The notes beneath the pieces were generated by a model. That model was not told the origin of the DNA. It saw only the letters and a list, made by a program, of their open reading frames with translations, and ran no database searches. From Cercis canadensis (taxonomy: Eukaryota; Streptophyta; Magnoliopsida; Fabales; Fabaceae), in the NCBI GenBank assembly GCA_003255065.1, contig QAOA01003736.1:632226-696225 (forward strand): a DNA stretch of 64,000 nt. Direction: 5' to 3'. Each line of letters opens with the position of its first letter. Position 1 is the first letter of the stretch. A program made the translations under genes and the position numbers. This document shows positions 21,875 through 33,447 of the stretch, piece by piece.

Positions 21875-24647
21875 GGCGGGAAGTAGAGACAGGGTTTGTG
21901 GCAGAAATGGAGGCAAAGAAGGAAGGTGAGAGAAGACTTTTGGCAAGAATGGGAGTCGAATTGCTGATATGAGGAAACGGGTAGGGTACGCAATGCGCAT
22001 AGGTCGGGTTCTGGTGCCCTGGGGTTTAGAGATGAGGTTGCTTGGCCAAAAAGATTTAACCGTGGCGGGAGCGTGCGGGCACGTGCTGGTGATGCGATTA
22101 ATTTTGATGGGAGAAATCATATTTTTTTTTTTTCAACGTAGGAATCAAGGCCAACTCTCATTTATATGGAGCCAGATTTACCAACCAAACTTAGGGTGAG
22201 TCATTCTTGCTTCAGGAGTCCCATTGTCAAAGCACTCATAATCGTAACTTTATATAGTGAAACACTTTAAAACCCTCATTTTGTTAATAAAAAATCTCGA
22301 ACACAAGACTCTCTTCTTATAATGAGAGCCTTGTGATCAATTGATTTACAACCTAATTAGCGAAAAAATCATATTTAGCAAAGTTGAGAAGAGATTTAAC
22401 TCAAGTTATATATTTTTTAAATTAAACAAATTTAAAAGGCAAATGAGTTGTTCTAATTTTAAGACAAAATGTATAGTAATTAATGTATGTTTATAAAAAA
22501 AAAAATTTTATTATTAGTTTCAAACTAAAGATTTTTTTTATTGATGCAGCTTAATTCTACTAATTGAACTAATTCTTATTTAACAACTTAAAATTCTTTT
22601 ATTAGTGAATAGAAAATTATAATTAATAAAAAAATTATATTTATGTATTAATAATTTTTTTTCTTAAAGATAGCCAAATAAGTACATTTATATTATGTTA
22701 TATGATGAAGTTATATTTATGAAATATTATATTTTTTAATAAGATTTTATTAGTGAATATATAATGGTCAAAAGATACATATTTTATATTAAAATTTAAA
22801 AAATTATATGCTAAATGATGAACTCAAAGAACACATGATAATGTTTGTTACTTTGTTTCAATATAAAGTTTTGCAATTTGGTTATTTTTCTCAATAAATA
22901 ATTTTACAGATTTATAGAATCAATTTATTTTTAGTTTCAAAAATAAAATTATAATATAATATTATTAAAAGGATTGCTAATGGATTTATTTATTTTTTGG
23001 CAGTATCCGATAAAGCATAGCATAATTCCTTGTTGGTTACGCTTACGCAAACAAACGTAAGCGCGTGGATGGGCAGGTAATGACAGAAGGTTAACGAAGG
23101 ATGAGCGGGTAATTGCAGTTGCTTTCGGTTGACCGGTTGAGCAATGAGCATGCCTGCTGATTGATTGCTGAACTGGTCAGTCAAGATTGGGGATTTTAGT
23201 TTTACACCTTAATCATTTCTTTAAAAAAGTCAACCAAGTTTTCCATGATCTCATTCTCATGCATGTTTAATTCTTTTATTTGGAAAGTATTAAAAATTAT
23301 TCAATATGCATCCTCTTTCTAATCTCTCCTTATCTTTGTTATATAATTTACAGGATAATAACTTGTGAAAAATCACAGTATTCTCAAATAAAATCTAAAA
23401 TATTAATCAAGTTGAGAATGAGAGAAAAAGATTCAGATTGATGCCATCTTTGACCAAGAATTGGAATTAGCACAAGACAAGGTCCTCAACTGGAAATACT
23501 TAAAAAAAATGGATTCAAACTATAAGGCTTCAGCTTTGCTTCTCTTATAGACTTTGCTCACAAAAAACAATTAAAAAAGTATTGATAAATGAATGGTAGA
23601 GATAAACAAATCATGTTAATGTTACCTATATAATTCTGAATGGTGGATTCCCTTTACGGCTTTTACCTTTGAATAGGCAGTAGCTGTGCGTCCTTGTCGT
23701 GGGCCAAGGGGCATGACGCATGCTCTTACGAGTCAGATACTCAGAGTGGAACACGTTTTGTCTATAGACGACCCACCGTTTTACTTTAATAAATATTCAT
23801 TGTTATTTTCTTATAGTTATCCACGAAAGGTTCTTTTTTGTTTTGGAGCGAATCACGCACACATCTAGCACCGTTTTCTTATATATCGTTCAATAATGAA
23901 CGTGCAATGGCAATTGAATTGACATGGCTCATCAAGGAACACTTCTTGAGTGGGCCTAGGGGTAGATAGATCCACATTCAAGTAGCCCATAATATGCCTT
24001 CTTTTCTCTTATTTCCCGTCCTAAATCATTTTTCTTCTGCCGAGTTAGACTTAGAATTGCAGCTAGTGCTAAGCAATGACAGAGAAAAAAGTGAAAGACA
24101 AGTTCATAGCCTTCATCTCTTCCTCAACAGCTTTTTTGGGCCATCACAGACTCACAGAACTTTACCATTAATTTCAAATTAAACAGAATTTTTACACAAA
24201 TTTTGTTTACAGAATGATGTCTTTTCCTACTATGATAGCAAGTAAAAGAAGACTCGGTAAAATGTTTTCTTTATCTCTATCATTATTCAATTTCAAAATA
24301 ATCTTATTTAACCAGATCAAATCAAACCCTTCAAGTTACAGTTGCAGCTAGACAATGATGTGCATCAGGGGAAGTGGCATTTGCAATATACATGAAAAAA
24401 AATTTCCACGCCACAATTATTTGGAGAGAAGGAGAAGTAGTGGTTTAAATTAGAATCAGAGACCAACTTTGTTCCTCAATTTAATGCATTTGGAGTTTGT
24501 TACAGCAGTTTATCATGGGCGGTTACAAGTTCTGATCAATGTAGTTGAAAGAGTTGCATCCCTTTATGCAATGGAAAGAACCATGGACATACACAAGACA
24601 AATGAGGAGATGGGAAACTGGTTCAAAGGAGAAAACAGACATTAAGA
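21875..24647. other. Intergenic region between the sucrase/ferredoxin-like gene and the AGC kinase
   Basis: The first 150 bp are the GC-richer leader and promoter of the sucrase/ferredoxin-like gene, with in-frame ATGs upstream that homologues do not use. About 22380-23000 is very AT-rich and featureless. At 23040-23063 there is an 8-bp inverted repeat (CGCTTACG...CGTAAGCG). The right end is the 3' flank of the kinase gene. No gene was recognised. Confidence 0.55.
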
Positions 24648-27568
24648 TCAAAAGAATTCAATATCCAAATAGTTACCAGAAGGCTTCACACCAGGCACCT
24701 TTTCAGTTGCAAGTGCTCTCATGGCTTGTCTAGGCACCTCTGGAGGAGTTGCACAACGGATCAGTGCCCAATTAATATTCTGAAAGAATGGATGCTGTTT
24801 AATTTCTGTAGCTCCGCGTCTATAGGCAAGACGATGCTGGGGCTCTTTCACAAGCAAACCCCTAATCAAGTCCCTGGCAGCAAAGCTGACGGTAGGGGAT
24901 TCTGGAAACCTTAAGGGCTGGCCAACCACATTAAACAGAGTTGCTCGATTCACTGATCCCTTAAATGGTGTCCTACCAAACAAAAGCTCATACAAGAATA
25001 TCCCAAATGTCCACCAATCTACAGCACTGCCGTGCCCTTCACCTTTAATAATTTCAGGCGCCAAGTACTCATGTGTACCCACAAAGGACATTGATCGGGC
25101 ATTTGTGGGCTCAGCAATGAGCTCAGGGAGAGGGATCACCTGATGATGCATTTCATTCTTTGGTTTATACTTTTTTTCTTTCTTGGATTTTCCAGATAGA
25201 AAACGCGGCGTAAAACATGAAGGTTGGATGCAATCTGGCTGCATTACACAAGTTGGTTCAATGCAAGCAGGCTGAATGCAATATCCTGAGCTTTTAGTCT
25301 CCAAGCTTAAGTTTGAGGACTTTACTAGAGTCGGGCTGACAGCGCACCTTAGAGAGAGGTCAAAATCTGAAAGCATTATATGACCATCTTCCCTAACCAA
25401 CACATTCTCAGGCTTAAGGTCCCTGTAGATGATCCCAAGCATGTGCAAGTACTCCAAAGCAAGGAGAACTTCCGCTACATAAAACCTGCAGAGCAAAGTG
25501 CAGACTAATGAAATGACAATATGCTTAATGATATAATTTCTGATCCTTTTCAGAATATTCAATAAAATATAGCATGCATCAGCAGTCTTTAATCTATGTG
25601 TCATCTTTGATTGTGTAAGACATAGGACCTAGGAGTGACTACGACCTAGCAATTTATTAGAGAGGTCACTGAAAGGATATCACATTCTTCTTAGCAGTAA
25701 GTTCAGAAGATATTGATGACAACCAATAGCTACTAGTTTTTCTTACTAAAAAGAACAAAAACCTGATTAATTTAAGATATAAAAAGACAAAATGTAAGAC
25801 TCATAAAAGCCATTAAAGCACTGTACATAATAGGAGAACATAGTCATAGCATTCACAAGACTAGGACTGAAACCAGAAAATGACTTCTTGTAAGACCAAC
25901 AATGATAGCTAATAGAAATATGAGCAATCACAATAAATGATGGAGAAAGGATCAAAGGTGAAATGGAGAACTAAAGTAAACATAGAAGCGGTAAAAGGAA
26001 ATGGAGATATTTTTAATCCAATTTGGCTGACATCCTTGAACTGAGTTAGTAAACCCTGAGATTTGTCAGACAATACGTGAGGTGGAAAAGGGGATTTTTT
26101 GTGCAACTTGGGAATCTTAAGAACCATGTTTTGCTAAATATCACAGATTTTCTATGAAGATAGACAGATGTTAAAGTCCTAAACTAATGGCCATTCATTT
26201 TAGTGGAAAAATCTCAACTTTCATGTGGCCCTTGACACACAATGGATAGGAACTGTAAGAGTCCGCTTTTCATTCATAATCATTTATATTATGAACTGCA
26301 GTTCCCTTCTGGTGCCACAGAACATTTGAGTCCATAAATCCAAGGAAGGTAGCATTAACTATACAATCAGATTCACCAATCCTTGCATGTGTATGTATCC
26401 GCATGTCAGGTATATATAAAAAATTACGAGCAAGCAGGTAAAAAGAAATTGCTAACCTGGCAGCCTGCTCTGAAAAATATTTCCCAGGCTGTCTTTGCCG
26501 GAGTGCATGCAGGTCTCCACCAGGGCAGAACTCCATTACCAAGCACGAGAATGTCTCTGTCTCAAAGTGTGTATATAATGTTGGTAGAAAAGGATGATCC
26601 AGCGACTGCAATATCTCTCTTTCTGTCTGAGCCCTCAGAAGCTTCTTGCGACTTGCCAGCTCTGTTTTATTCATAACCTTCATGGCAAAACAAGTCCTTG
26701 TGCCAGACAACTCTGCTAGATAAACACTTCCTATGTCTCCACATCCCAATTTCTTCAACAACCTGAAATGTCTCATTTCTAACATCCCATCACGAGCTCG
26801 AATGGCTTGAATTGCTTCCCATCTTATATCATTTGCCTTGTGGGGTTTATACAAAGCACTGCTCAAACTACTGGTGCTGCTCTCATCACTAACATCACTT
26901 CCAGTACTCCCTCTACAAATGCTTGTCTTCCTGCTCTCATTAAAATCACAGGAATTAGTAACTTCACAACTTTCACCTGACTTATCAACACTAACACATT
27001 CACTGACTTCAGTATTGGTGAAACTTTGTTTGGCTTCTGAATAGACAGTAGCAGAATAGAAGCTATTCTGAGGACTTGGACAAAAAGTAACCTCTGACTG
27101 ACAGTAACTCTTTGTTTGATCAATACCTCCGTTAGAAGAGCCTATGACAAAGCTGTCAGATTCCAACATGCCATTTGTATCCATAGTAGAGGCATTCTTC
27201 CGTGAACAACTTTCTCCTGTTTTATTGAGAACACCACCACCACCCAGGTTCACATAGCCTGATTTTTCACTAAGATTGTAATAGTTCTTTGTCATATTTG
27301 GTAATTCTTCATGATGTACACTGTTGGCCTCATGATAAGATAGCTTTTGATTGACTACATACCCGTTTTGATGGTGAATAGTCTTCATGCCATAATTATG
27401 ATGACCCGTCAAATAGGATGTGGAAGAAGCTGCATGATTTCTAGATGATCTGAGGGGAGGCCGGGAAGGCCGGGGAGTCTCAGACGTTGAAGGAAGATCT
27501 TGAGCTACAGCAGAAACTGAATTCTGATCCTCTGATAAAGACTCAACTCCATTGACAGATGACTCCAT
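24648..27568 (-). CDS. D6PK-like AGC (VIII family) serine/threonine protein kinase
   Basis: Two coding exons, minus strand: 27568-26457 and 25485-24648, joined in phase 2; 1950 nt, 649 aa. The first 260 residues or so are a Ser/Asn-rich, low-conservation extension. The kinase core follows: glycine loop [16 protein letters not shown] lysine in [23 protein letters not shown], catalytic loop [13 protein letters not shown] and the plant AGCVIII signature DFD instead of DFG ([10 protein letters not shown]). A long activation-segment insertion with Cys/Pro repeats ([19 protein letters not shown]) and a polybasic patch ([11 protein letters not shown]) follows, then [18 protein letters not shown]. 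The chain ends NYLDIEFF, a hydrophobic C-terminal motif. D6PK kinases phosphorylate PIN auxin exporters, and the polybasic patch binds plasma-membrane phospholipids; the same role is inferred. A GT donor near 28341 and an acceptor near 27608 suggest a 5' UTR intron. Which D6PK-like member this is cannot be settled here. Confidence 0.93.
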
Positions 27569-28700
27569 CAAGAAATTCTGAATATGTACTGTCACAGCAA
27601 AATCCAACTAAGCACAGTGAATACCCAGATGTACTTATTCAAAAAGCTCTGTGACAAAGCAATTAATTACAGAATCTCCTGTACAGAAAAAGCCTATAAA
27701 ATTTGTATTCAAAAAAATGAAACTGCAACCATAATTATGCTGATTGAAATAAAGGGCATTAATTGGAATGACGCAGGAGGTAATTCGAAAATCAAAAGGA
27801 GAAAACAACATCAGAGAATCTGTAAGAGACCCATTACATATACAATTGCCGGAAAACCATCTAATTGAAGAGAATCCCAAGCATTACAGAGAAAACCAAA
27901 AAAACGGAGGACAACAGACAGCAACTTGTAAGGAAATTAATGTAAAAAATCTGACAAATTAAAACCCCCTCCACCCCAAAACAGCATTGTAGAAGACAAA
28001 ATCTAACTAAACCTAGCCAAAAATCACAGAACTTTTGCACGGCAAGTTGAAGCATTTACAAGTTTCCAAGAACTCAAATTACTGCGTGGTCACCATGAAC
28101 TTTAGAGGAGAGAAAGGAACGAACAAAGCCATAACTTGGCGAAGTTACCGGCTTTATTGTTCAGAACCCAAAAGATTAAAGCAACAAATACATATAAGTA
28201 GCTGCCCAAGTTAAGTTTTGATTCTTTAGAAACCCACTAAAACTTTCTTTAATTAAACTATTTTTTCCGAAGACGCAAACAGAATAGTAATTTGAAAAAC
28301 ACCATAAAGGAAGTAGGAAAAGAAGGGAGCCAGAAAGAGCACCTGATCAGAGAAGAAGGGGAAGGGCAATGCAGTTGCAGAGCAAGAAATCTTCTTCCAT
28401 GGATGGTGGAGCAAGTGCGTGTGCGGAGAAAACCACTCACAGAAAGTGACACAACTTTGGTTGGGTGTCTTTCTGCAACTCTGAAGAGCCTCAGATCCGA
28501 TCGAAAAAGAAAGATGGACTAAACAAGTAACTGTAATAATAATAATTTCTTGCCCCAAAGAAGGCTGGCTTTCGTTTTTTCTCCTTTCTGTTAGTTTTCG
28601 TCGTGATATGGGCTTTGTGAACGGAAATTAGAGAAAACGAAGACAACTTCACAAGCAAAGCTAATAAAAGCCGTCCTCTAAAAGAAACCCCCTTCGCCTA
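27569..28700 (-). other. Probable 5' leader and leader intron of the AGC kinase gene
   Basis: On the minus strand a donor-like CTGATCAG|GTGCTC lies at about 28341 and an acceptor-like TGCTTAG near 27608. The sequence upstream of 28341 is CT-rich in the sense of the gene, as in plant 5' leaders. The boundaries are inferred from splice motifs only. Confidence 0.45.
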
Positions 28701-30275
28701 GTTTCTTGTTCTTGTTTTTGCAAAAATAAGCTTTGATTTGAGTAGAGAGAGATTGCTATAGGGGCAGCTCTTTTTGATCAAGGAATTGCTATTTTAATTT
28801 TAGATATTTTGTTCTGCCTTTTAACATTTTGAGGATCTTCCTTTCTTTTCATGTTGATAATAATATAATGTATTTTTGCTGGTTTTTGTGTAAATTATGT
28901 GAACTGAAGTGAATGATGTTGGTGATGATAATAAAGAATTTTTGTAATGTTAAATCATTTATATATCTTATGACCCTACAAGGCTACAATAAAAGAGAAC
29001 ACATATCTATTGAATCTGGGGACAATTTTCTTTCAGCCAAAAATGGAGTTTTCTTTTCCAAATATATTGATCTGGTTTTTCATGACTCGCTCTTTTGGGT
29101 CATTGATGAGTCAAGAACCTTGCATAGGATAAACGACCAAAAGTTTGGTCAATATAAAATATCCAAAGATTAGCCAATACCAATGAAGATGGTGTAATAA
29201 ATATTGTAAGTCAACGGCATAAGCAAGTTTAAAATTTTTATCAAATTATTTAAGGTTTAATGATTGCTTGCAAGGGATAATTATTGTGTTTTCTAGTATG
29301 TCAATTTCAATTATGATTATTGAATAAAAGATGAATTTTTCCACAAAGGAAATAAAAATATTTAATTTTATTTGGTTATTTCACAAAAGAAGTTTAATTT
29401 TGTATTTCACTAAATATTTTAACAAATTTGAAACAAACCCAAAATTTTCTTATTTCAATAGTTGAGCGGTATTATTGCTATTATAGAAATACTTTTATGT
29501 GAGTTATTGTTAGATTATTGAATAAAATTTTCTTATATTTAGCCAAAAAGAAAAAGGAGTAATGAGGTTTTGTCACATGAAGAAAACGACATAAAAAAAG
29601 TTAAGAAAATAATTGCTTTCTTTGATGTCCCCGCCTCATTCATCAAACTGTAGGGTGTACACGTCACAGGTGTCCTCCTACTTTTTTTTTTTTTTACTTG
29701 GGGTGAAATTCTCCTCCAACTTCTTAAAATCTCATTTGCTTTTCTTCTCAGTCAACCTTCGGACTAGAGCATTTTTTTTCCGGAAAATTTTCAACACAAA
29801 AACCCTATAATTATTGAGCTGATGGGACAAAGAGTTGAAAGAGTATTCTAAATGATTGATCAACTCAATTTGGTGGTAGCACCACCGGCGGTGATCTAGC
29901 TTCATCACCAACGGATTTTATTGGACAACACGGTCAACTGTTAAAATCCACTTTTCGTACTTCCATTGCCCACTGCGACCAAAATTCCTGGACCCTGGAC
30001 GGATAATTTATTTTTATGATTATAATAAAGAAATTTTTTAAATATTTTTGATATTGATATAATATATCAAATTATATAAAAATAATTAATGTATAAATTA
30101 TATATATAAATTAATTATTTTTAAGTTTATTTAAAAAATAAAATAACATATATTTTATATACAATAAAATTAAAAATTATATATAATTATCACATAACAT
30201 ATTTATATAATATTATAAAATTTCTATTATAATTAATTAACAAATTAATTGTCAATAATCGCAAACATTAGTAAT

Positions 30276-30897
30276 CACGTGGCCCTTAAGTAACCGCGCC
30301 AAAACCCATTAACTGCATTCGCGGGAATAAGGAGGGCCTCACATGCGCGCACGTGAAGCCGACCCGTAGCACGTGGACGGCTGTCATTTCGGGCGCATGA
30401 TTCTATTGTACGCCTTTGGTGACCTAACCGCCATTCCCATGGCCAAAAAAACAAAAAACTTAACCCCATTCCTCATTCCCAAACTAAAATTTGATTTGGA
30501 CACTCTTATCTTGTGATTAGTTTGATGGTGTTGAATTTTTGAGTGGGAGCGCCCGTATCAAATTAGAGGACATGTGGGCTCAGAATGCGACACCGACGGT
30601 CCCCACCACCTGCACTTGGAGTTGTGCCGTGCAGACGGTGGGCACGAAGGGCACACATTAGTTGGGTAGTCTTAATGATTGTGACCATATACATGCTTTC
30701 CCATACAATGGGCTCACCAATTGGGTTTTCAGGGGACCACCAAAGCCCATCTTGACCTCGGAAAAGTATGCAAATCTAACGGTGGGGAGGGGTCAAGCTG
30801 ATGTAGGATTAGTGTGATATTAAAAGGCTATTAACTGGAAAGAAAAACGGTGGGGGTAGCAGAATTCGTACGGGGATACATACTAGTTTGACACGTG
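30276..30897. promoter_or_regulatory. Cluster of four CACGTG (G-box) motifs
   Basis: CACGTG occurs at 30276-30281, 30350-30355, 30370-30375 and 30892-30897, the first three within 100 bp and the last in the ABRE-like context GACACGTGTAA. G-boxes bind bZIP and bHLH factors in plants. The cluster is about 2 kb upstream of the AGC kinase leader, so linkage to that gene is only a guess. It could also belong to an unrecognised transcript or an old transposon. Confidence 0.4.
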
Positions 30898-31570
30898 TAA
30901 TGATTAAGTTGGGTCCACAGACAATGTGCAATTTGTGGAACCAACTTAGTGTCACCAATCACCAAAACATGTTTCAACAATCATATTTTAGTTATCATAA
31001 TGGCTGGCTATCAATCTACAATAGTATCCTAGTATAATACTAGTTTCTACCAAAGTTGGAACTCATTCCATGGCTTGGATTGCATCGCCTAGGATCATGA
31101 GCATATTTGAGGTAAAGTGCTACTAGGTAACTTGTTTAGGATAATGCTGTTCTCACAATATTATACCTCTCTTACATATGTAAATGTACTTATGATTTAA
31201 AATAACTCTACATTGTCCATTTAAATTTTTTGTGTCAAATATAAATTATACATTTCAATAAGTGTAAAGGAAGTGTTAGCAATTTTATTTGATTACTTCC
31301 CCATATCAATATGAATTGTGCATTTTATGAGCTAATTTATATATTTTAGTAACTAAGCTATATTTTTTAATAAAATTGTAACTTGATAAGATAAGTACAA
31401 ATTAATTAAAATAAGATATGAAAATATATTTTAGTTCATGAAGTATTTGTTTATTCAAATATCAAATGATTTGCATGGTTAGAAAAAATATAAAAACAAA
31501 TGTATAAAATAAAAATTTAAGTCGAAAAAACACTATTCAAACTGAAGCAATATATATTATATTATTTATT

Positions 31571-31632
31571 GAATAGGAGCCAGATGATGTGTTGGTTGTC
31601 NTGAATATGAGCCAGATGATGTGTTGGTTGTC
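31571..31632. repeat. 30-bp duplication around a single N
   Basis: GAATAGGAGCCAGATGATGT plus ten more bases (31571-31600) is repeated at 31603-31632 with one mismatch, and an N sits between (31601). It is one of several such N-flanking duplications in this window and most likely an unmerged contig overlap. Confidence 0.8.
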
Positions 31633-32409
31633 ACACCATGAATATCAATTCATATCTAGTCAAATCATGGTCATAAGATTTGATCAGCTAAAGTTGCCAG
31701 GTTGTTCCGTGACTTATTTATGGGACAAAAAGATATCTTATCAAACTAAAATCAGTGTATAGACTGTTTATTTATCAGAGGTAGAAGCAAGAAAAGAGGA
31801 CTAGTGGGTAAATAAGTAAACATATATATCATGAACTTTTTTACTTTTGTATGAGAAGTGGTCGTAAGTTGTAAGAAAAGAATAAAGAACAATTTATTTA
31901 TATATTATTTAATATCGTATTTTGTAATTGATACAATATATTTATTTATTAAACTCACTTAAAAACTTTTCTGAATATAAGTAAAACTGTCACTTCAACT
32001 AATAATAAGTGTAAAATAGTATTTCTCAAAAAAGATAATCCTGGTTCCAAGCAAAACAACAAGAAACATGGAGGAAAGAAATAAGACATAGCATGACATG
32101 TGGCTTACAAAGTGCATTCTTATGATCTTATCTGTCCGATATGTTTGTGCAGCTTGCACAAGAGGGACTGAATCTTCAGAAATATTTTTTATACACTACT
32201 TAACTTCATACTATATTATACTAATATAAATTGAGGTTATAAAATTTAAGTTAAAAAACTCAAATGAAACTCAACTTGTGTTAATATAACATTAAGTAAT
32301 GTATAATAATATTATTTTTACACATAAAAAAAAAATTTTATATTTAAATCTAGAGTCACAACTAATTTTTTTTTAAAAAATAATATTATTTTTAAAAGTT
32401 TTATGATAA

Positions 32410-32820
32410 TTATTATTAGGTAAGCATTATGCTACACTCCTTTAAGTTAAATGAGATTCAATGAGACTTACATTGTGACTTTTGGTGTCAGTGCAAAGAT
32501 ATCAAAAAATTGAGTCATTTAATATGTGTCAAAACACACAATTTCTTATAAAATGTAATAATTGTATAATACAAGAAAATATGCAAAAAAAAAAAAAACT
32601 TGAAAAAGTTGTTTCATGGCATATTTTTTTATATTTTACCGTTTTTACATTTTATAAGAAAATTATATTCTAACACATACTTGGTGATTCAATTTTTCAA
32701 AATCTTTGCAATAACACTAAAATTATTGGGTGATTCCCATTTGAATCCACCCAACTAAGGAGGGCCTAGTGCTACACCTTCCTCTAAAGGAAGTGTAACA
32801 TAACCCTCACCTTATTATTA
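32410..32820. mobile_element. Mutator-like MITE, 393 bp, with 9-bp target-site duplication
   Basis: The element runs 32419-32811, flanked by perfect TTATTATTA copies (32410-32418 and 32812-32820). The left end GGTAAGCATTATGCTACACT pairs with the right end, which read backwards is GGTGAGGGTTATGTTACACT; about 26 bp align with four mismatches and one gap. A 9-bp duplication with GG-starting ends points to the Mutator superfamily. There is no transposase. The AT-rich duplication lowers its statistical weight a little. Confidence 0.65.
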
Positions 32821-33020
32821 ACCTAGTTAACTCAAAAATATATTTATCGTTAAAAAATAAAACAAAATTATTGCCAACATAGTCGACAAGAATATGAGAA
32901 AATGGGTCTAGTAGGCATCATCTGCTCCTAACTCATAAAATTGTTGTGCTATTTCTGGCCAATATGAATACTTGGGGGTTCCACCTAAAAAGGATTCTGG
33001 CACTCTTTGCCGCTCTTGCA

Positions 33021-33060
33021 CGTGAGAACTAATGGTGGGTCGTGAGAACTAATGGTGGGT
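33021..33060. repeat. Two perfect 20-bp tandem copies
   Basis: CGTGAGAACTAATGGTGGGT occurs twice in direct succession (33021-33040 and 33041-33060). It is not near a gene start and no function is apparent. Confidence 0.9.
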
Positions 33061-33447
33061 TTTAATGCAGAAAAGAAGCCTCAAGAGTAGGCTCCAGATC
33101 GTAAAGGTGCTACGCTACAATATGAAAAACTCTAATAAGAATTTACTGAACTAACCAAAGAAACAATCATACAAGGAGAAATTTGAATTCTAGTGATCTC
33201 AACAAATTTTATTTTTGTCAAAGTAAGATTGTTCCACAAGTGTAGTATGTATATTTGGCTTGTGGATATAACATTACTCATGACTTTACTAGCGAACTTG
33301 TAGTAAGATTTTCATTCCCTAAAGAAAATGATGAGGATTTGTAATTTGGCATTAGTGAGGGAAAGGTAAAAAAAGAAACAGATGATGAGGGCGTTATGAC
33401 TTAACCTTGAGATCAAATATAACTTAATTAGATGTACTCGTAACTCA

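Larger units (their letters stand above)
28701..33447. other. Gene-poor interval between the AGC kinase and the small conserved gene
   Basis: No protein-coding gene was recognised in this 4.7 kb. About 30020-30250 is extremely AT-rich. About 30270-30900 is GC-richer with four CACGTG boxes. A short duplication around an N lies at 31571-31632, a Mutator-like MITE at 32410-32820 and a 2 x 20-bp tandem repeat at 33021-33060. Confidence 0.55.

Noticed and set aside
23040..23063. 8-bp inverted repeat CGCTTACG / CGTAAGCG
   Set aside because: It is short and isolated, with no flanking duplication or gene start nearby; chance is a sufficient explanation.
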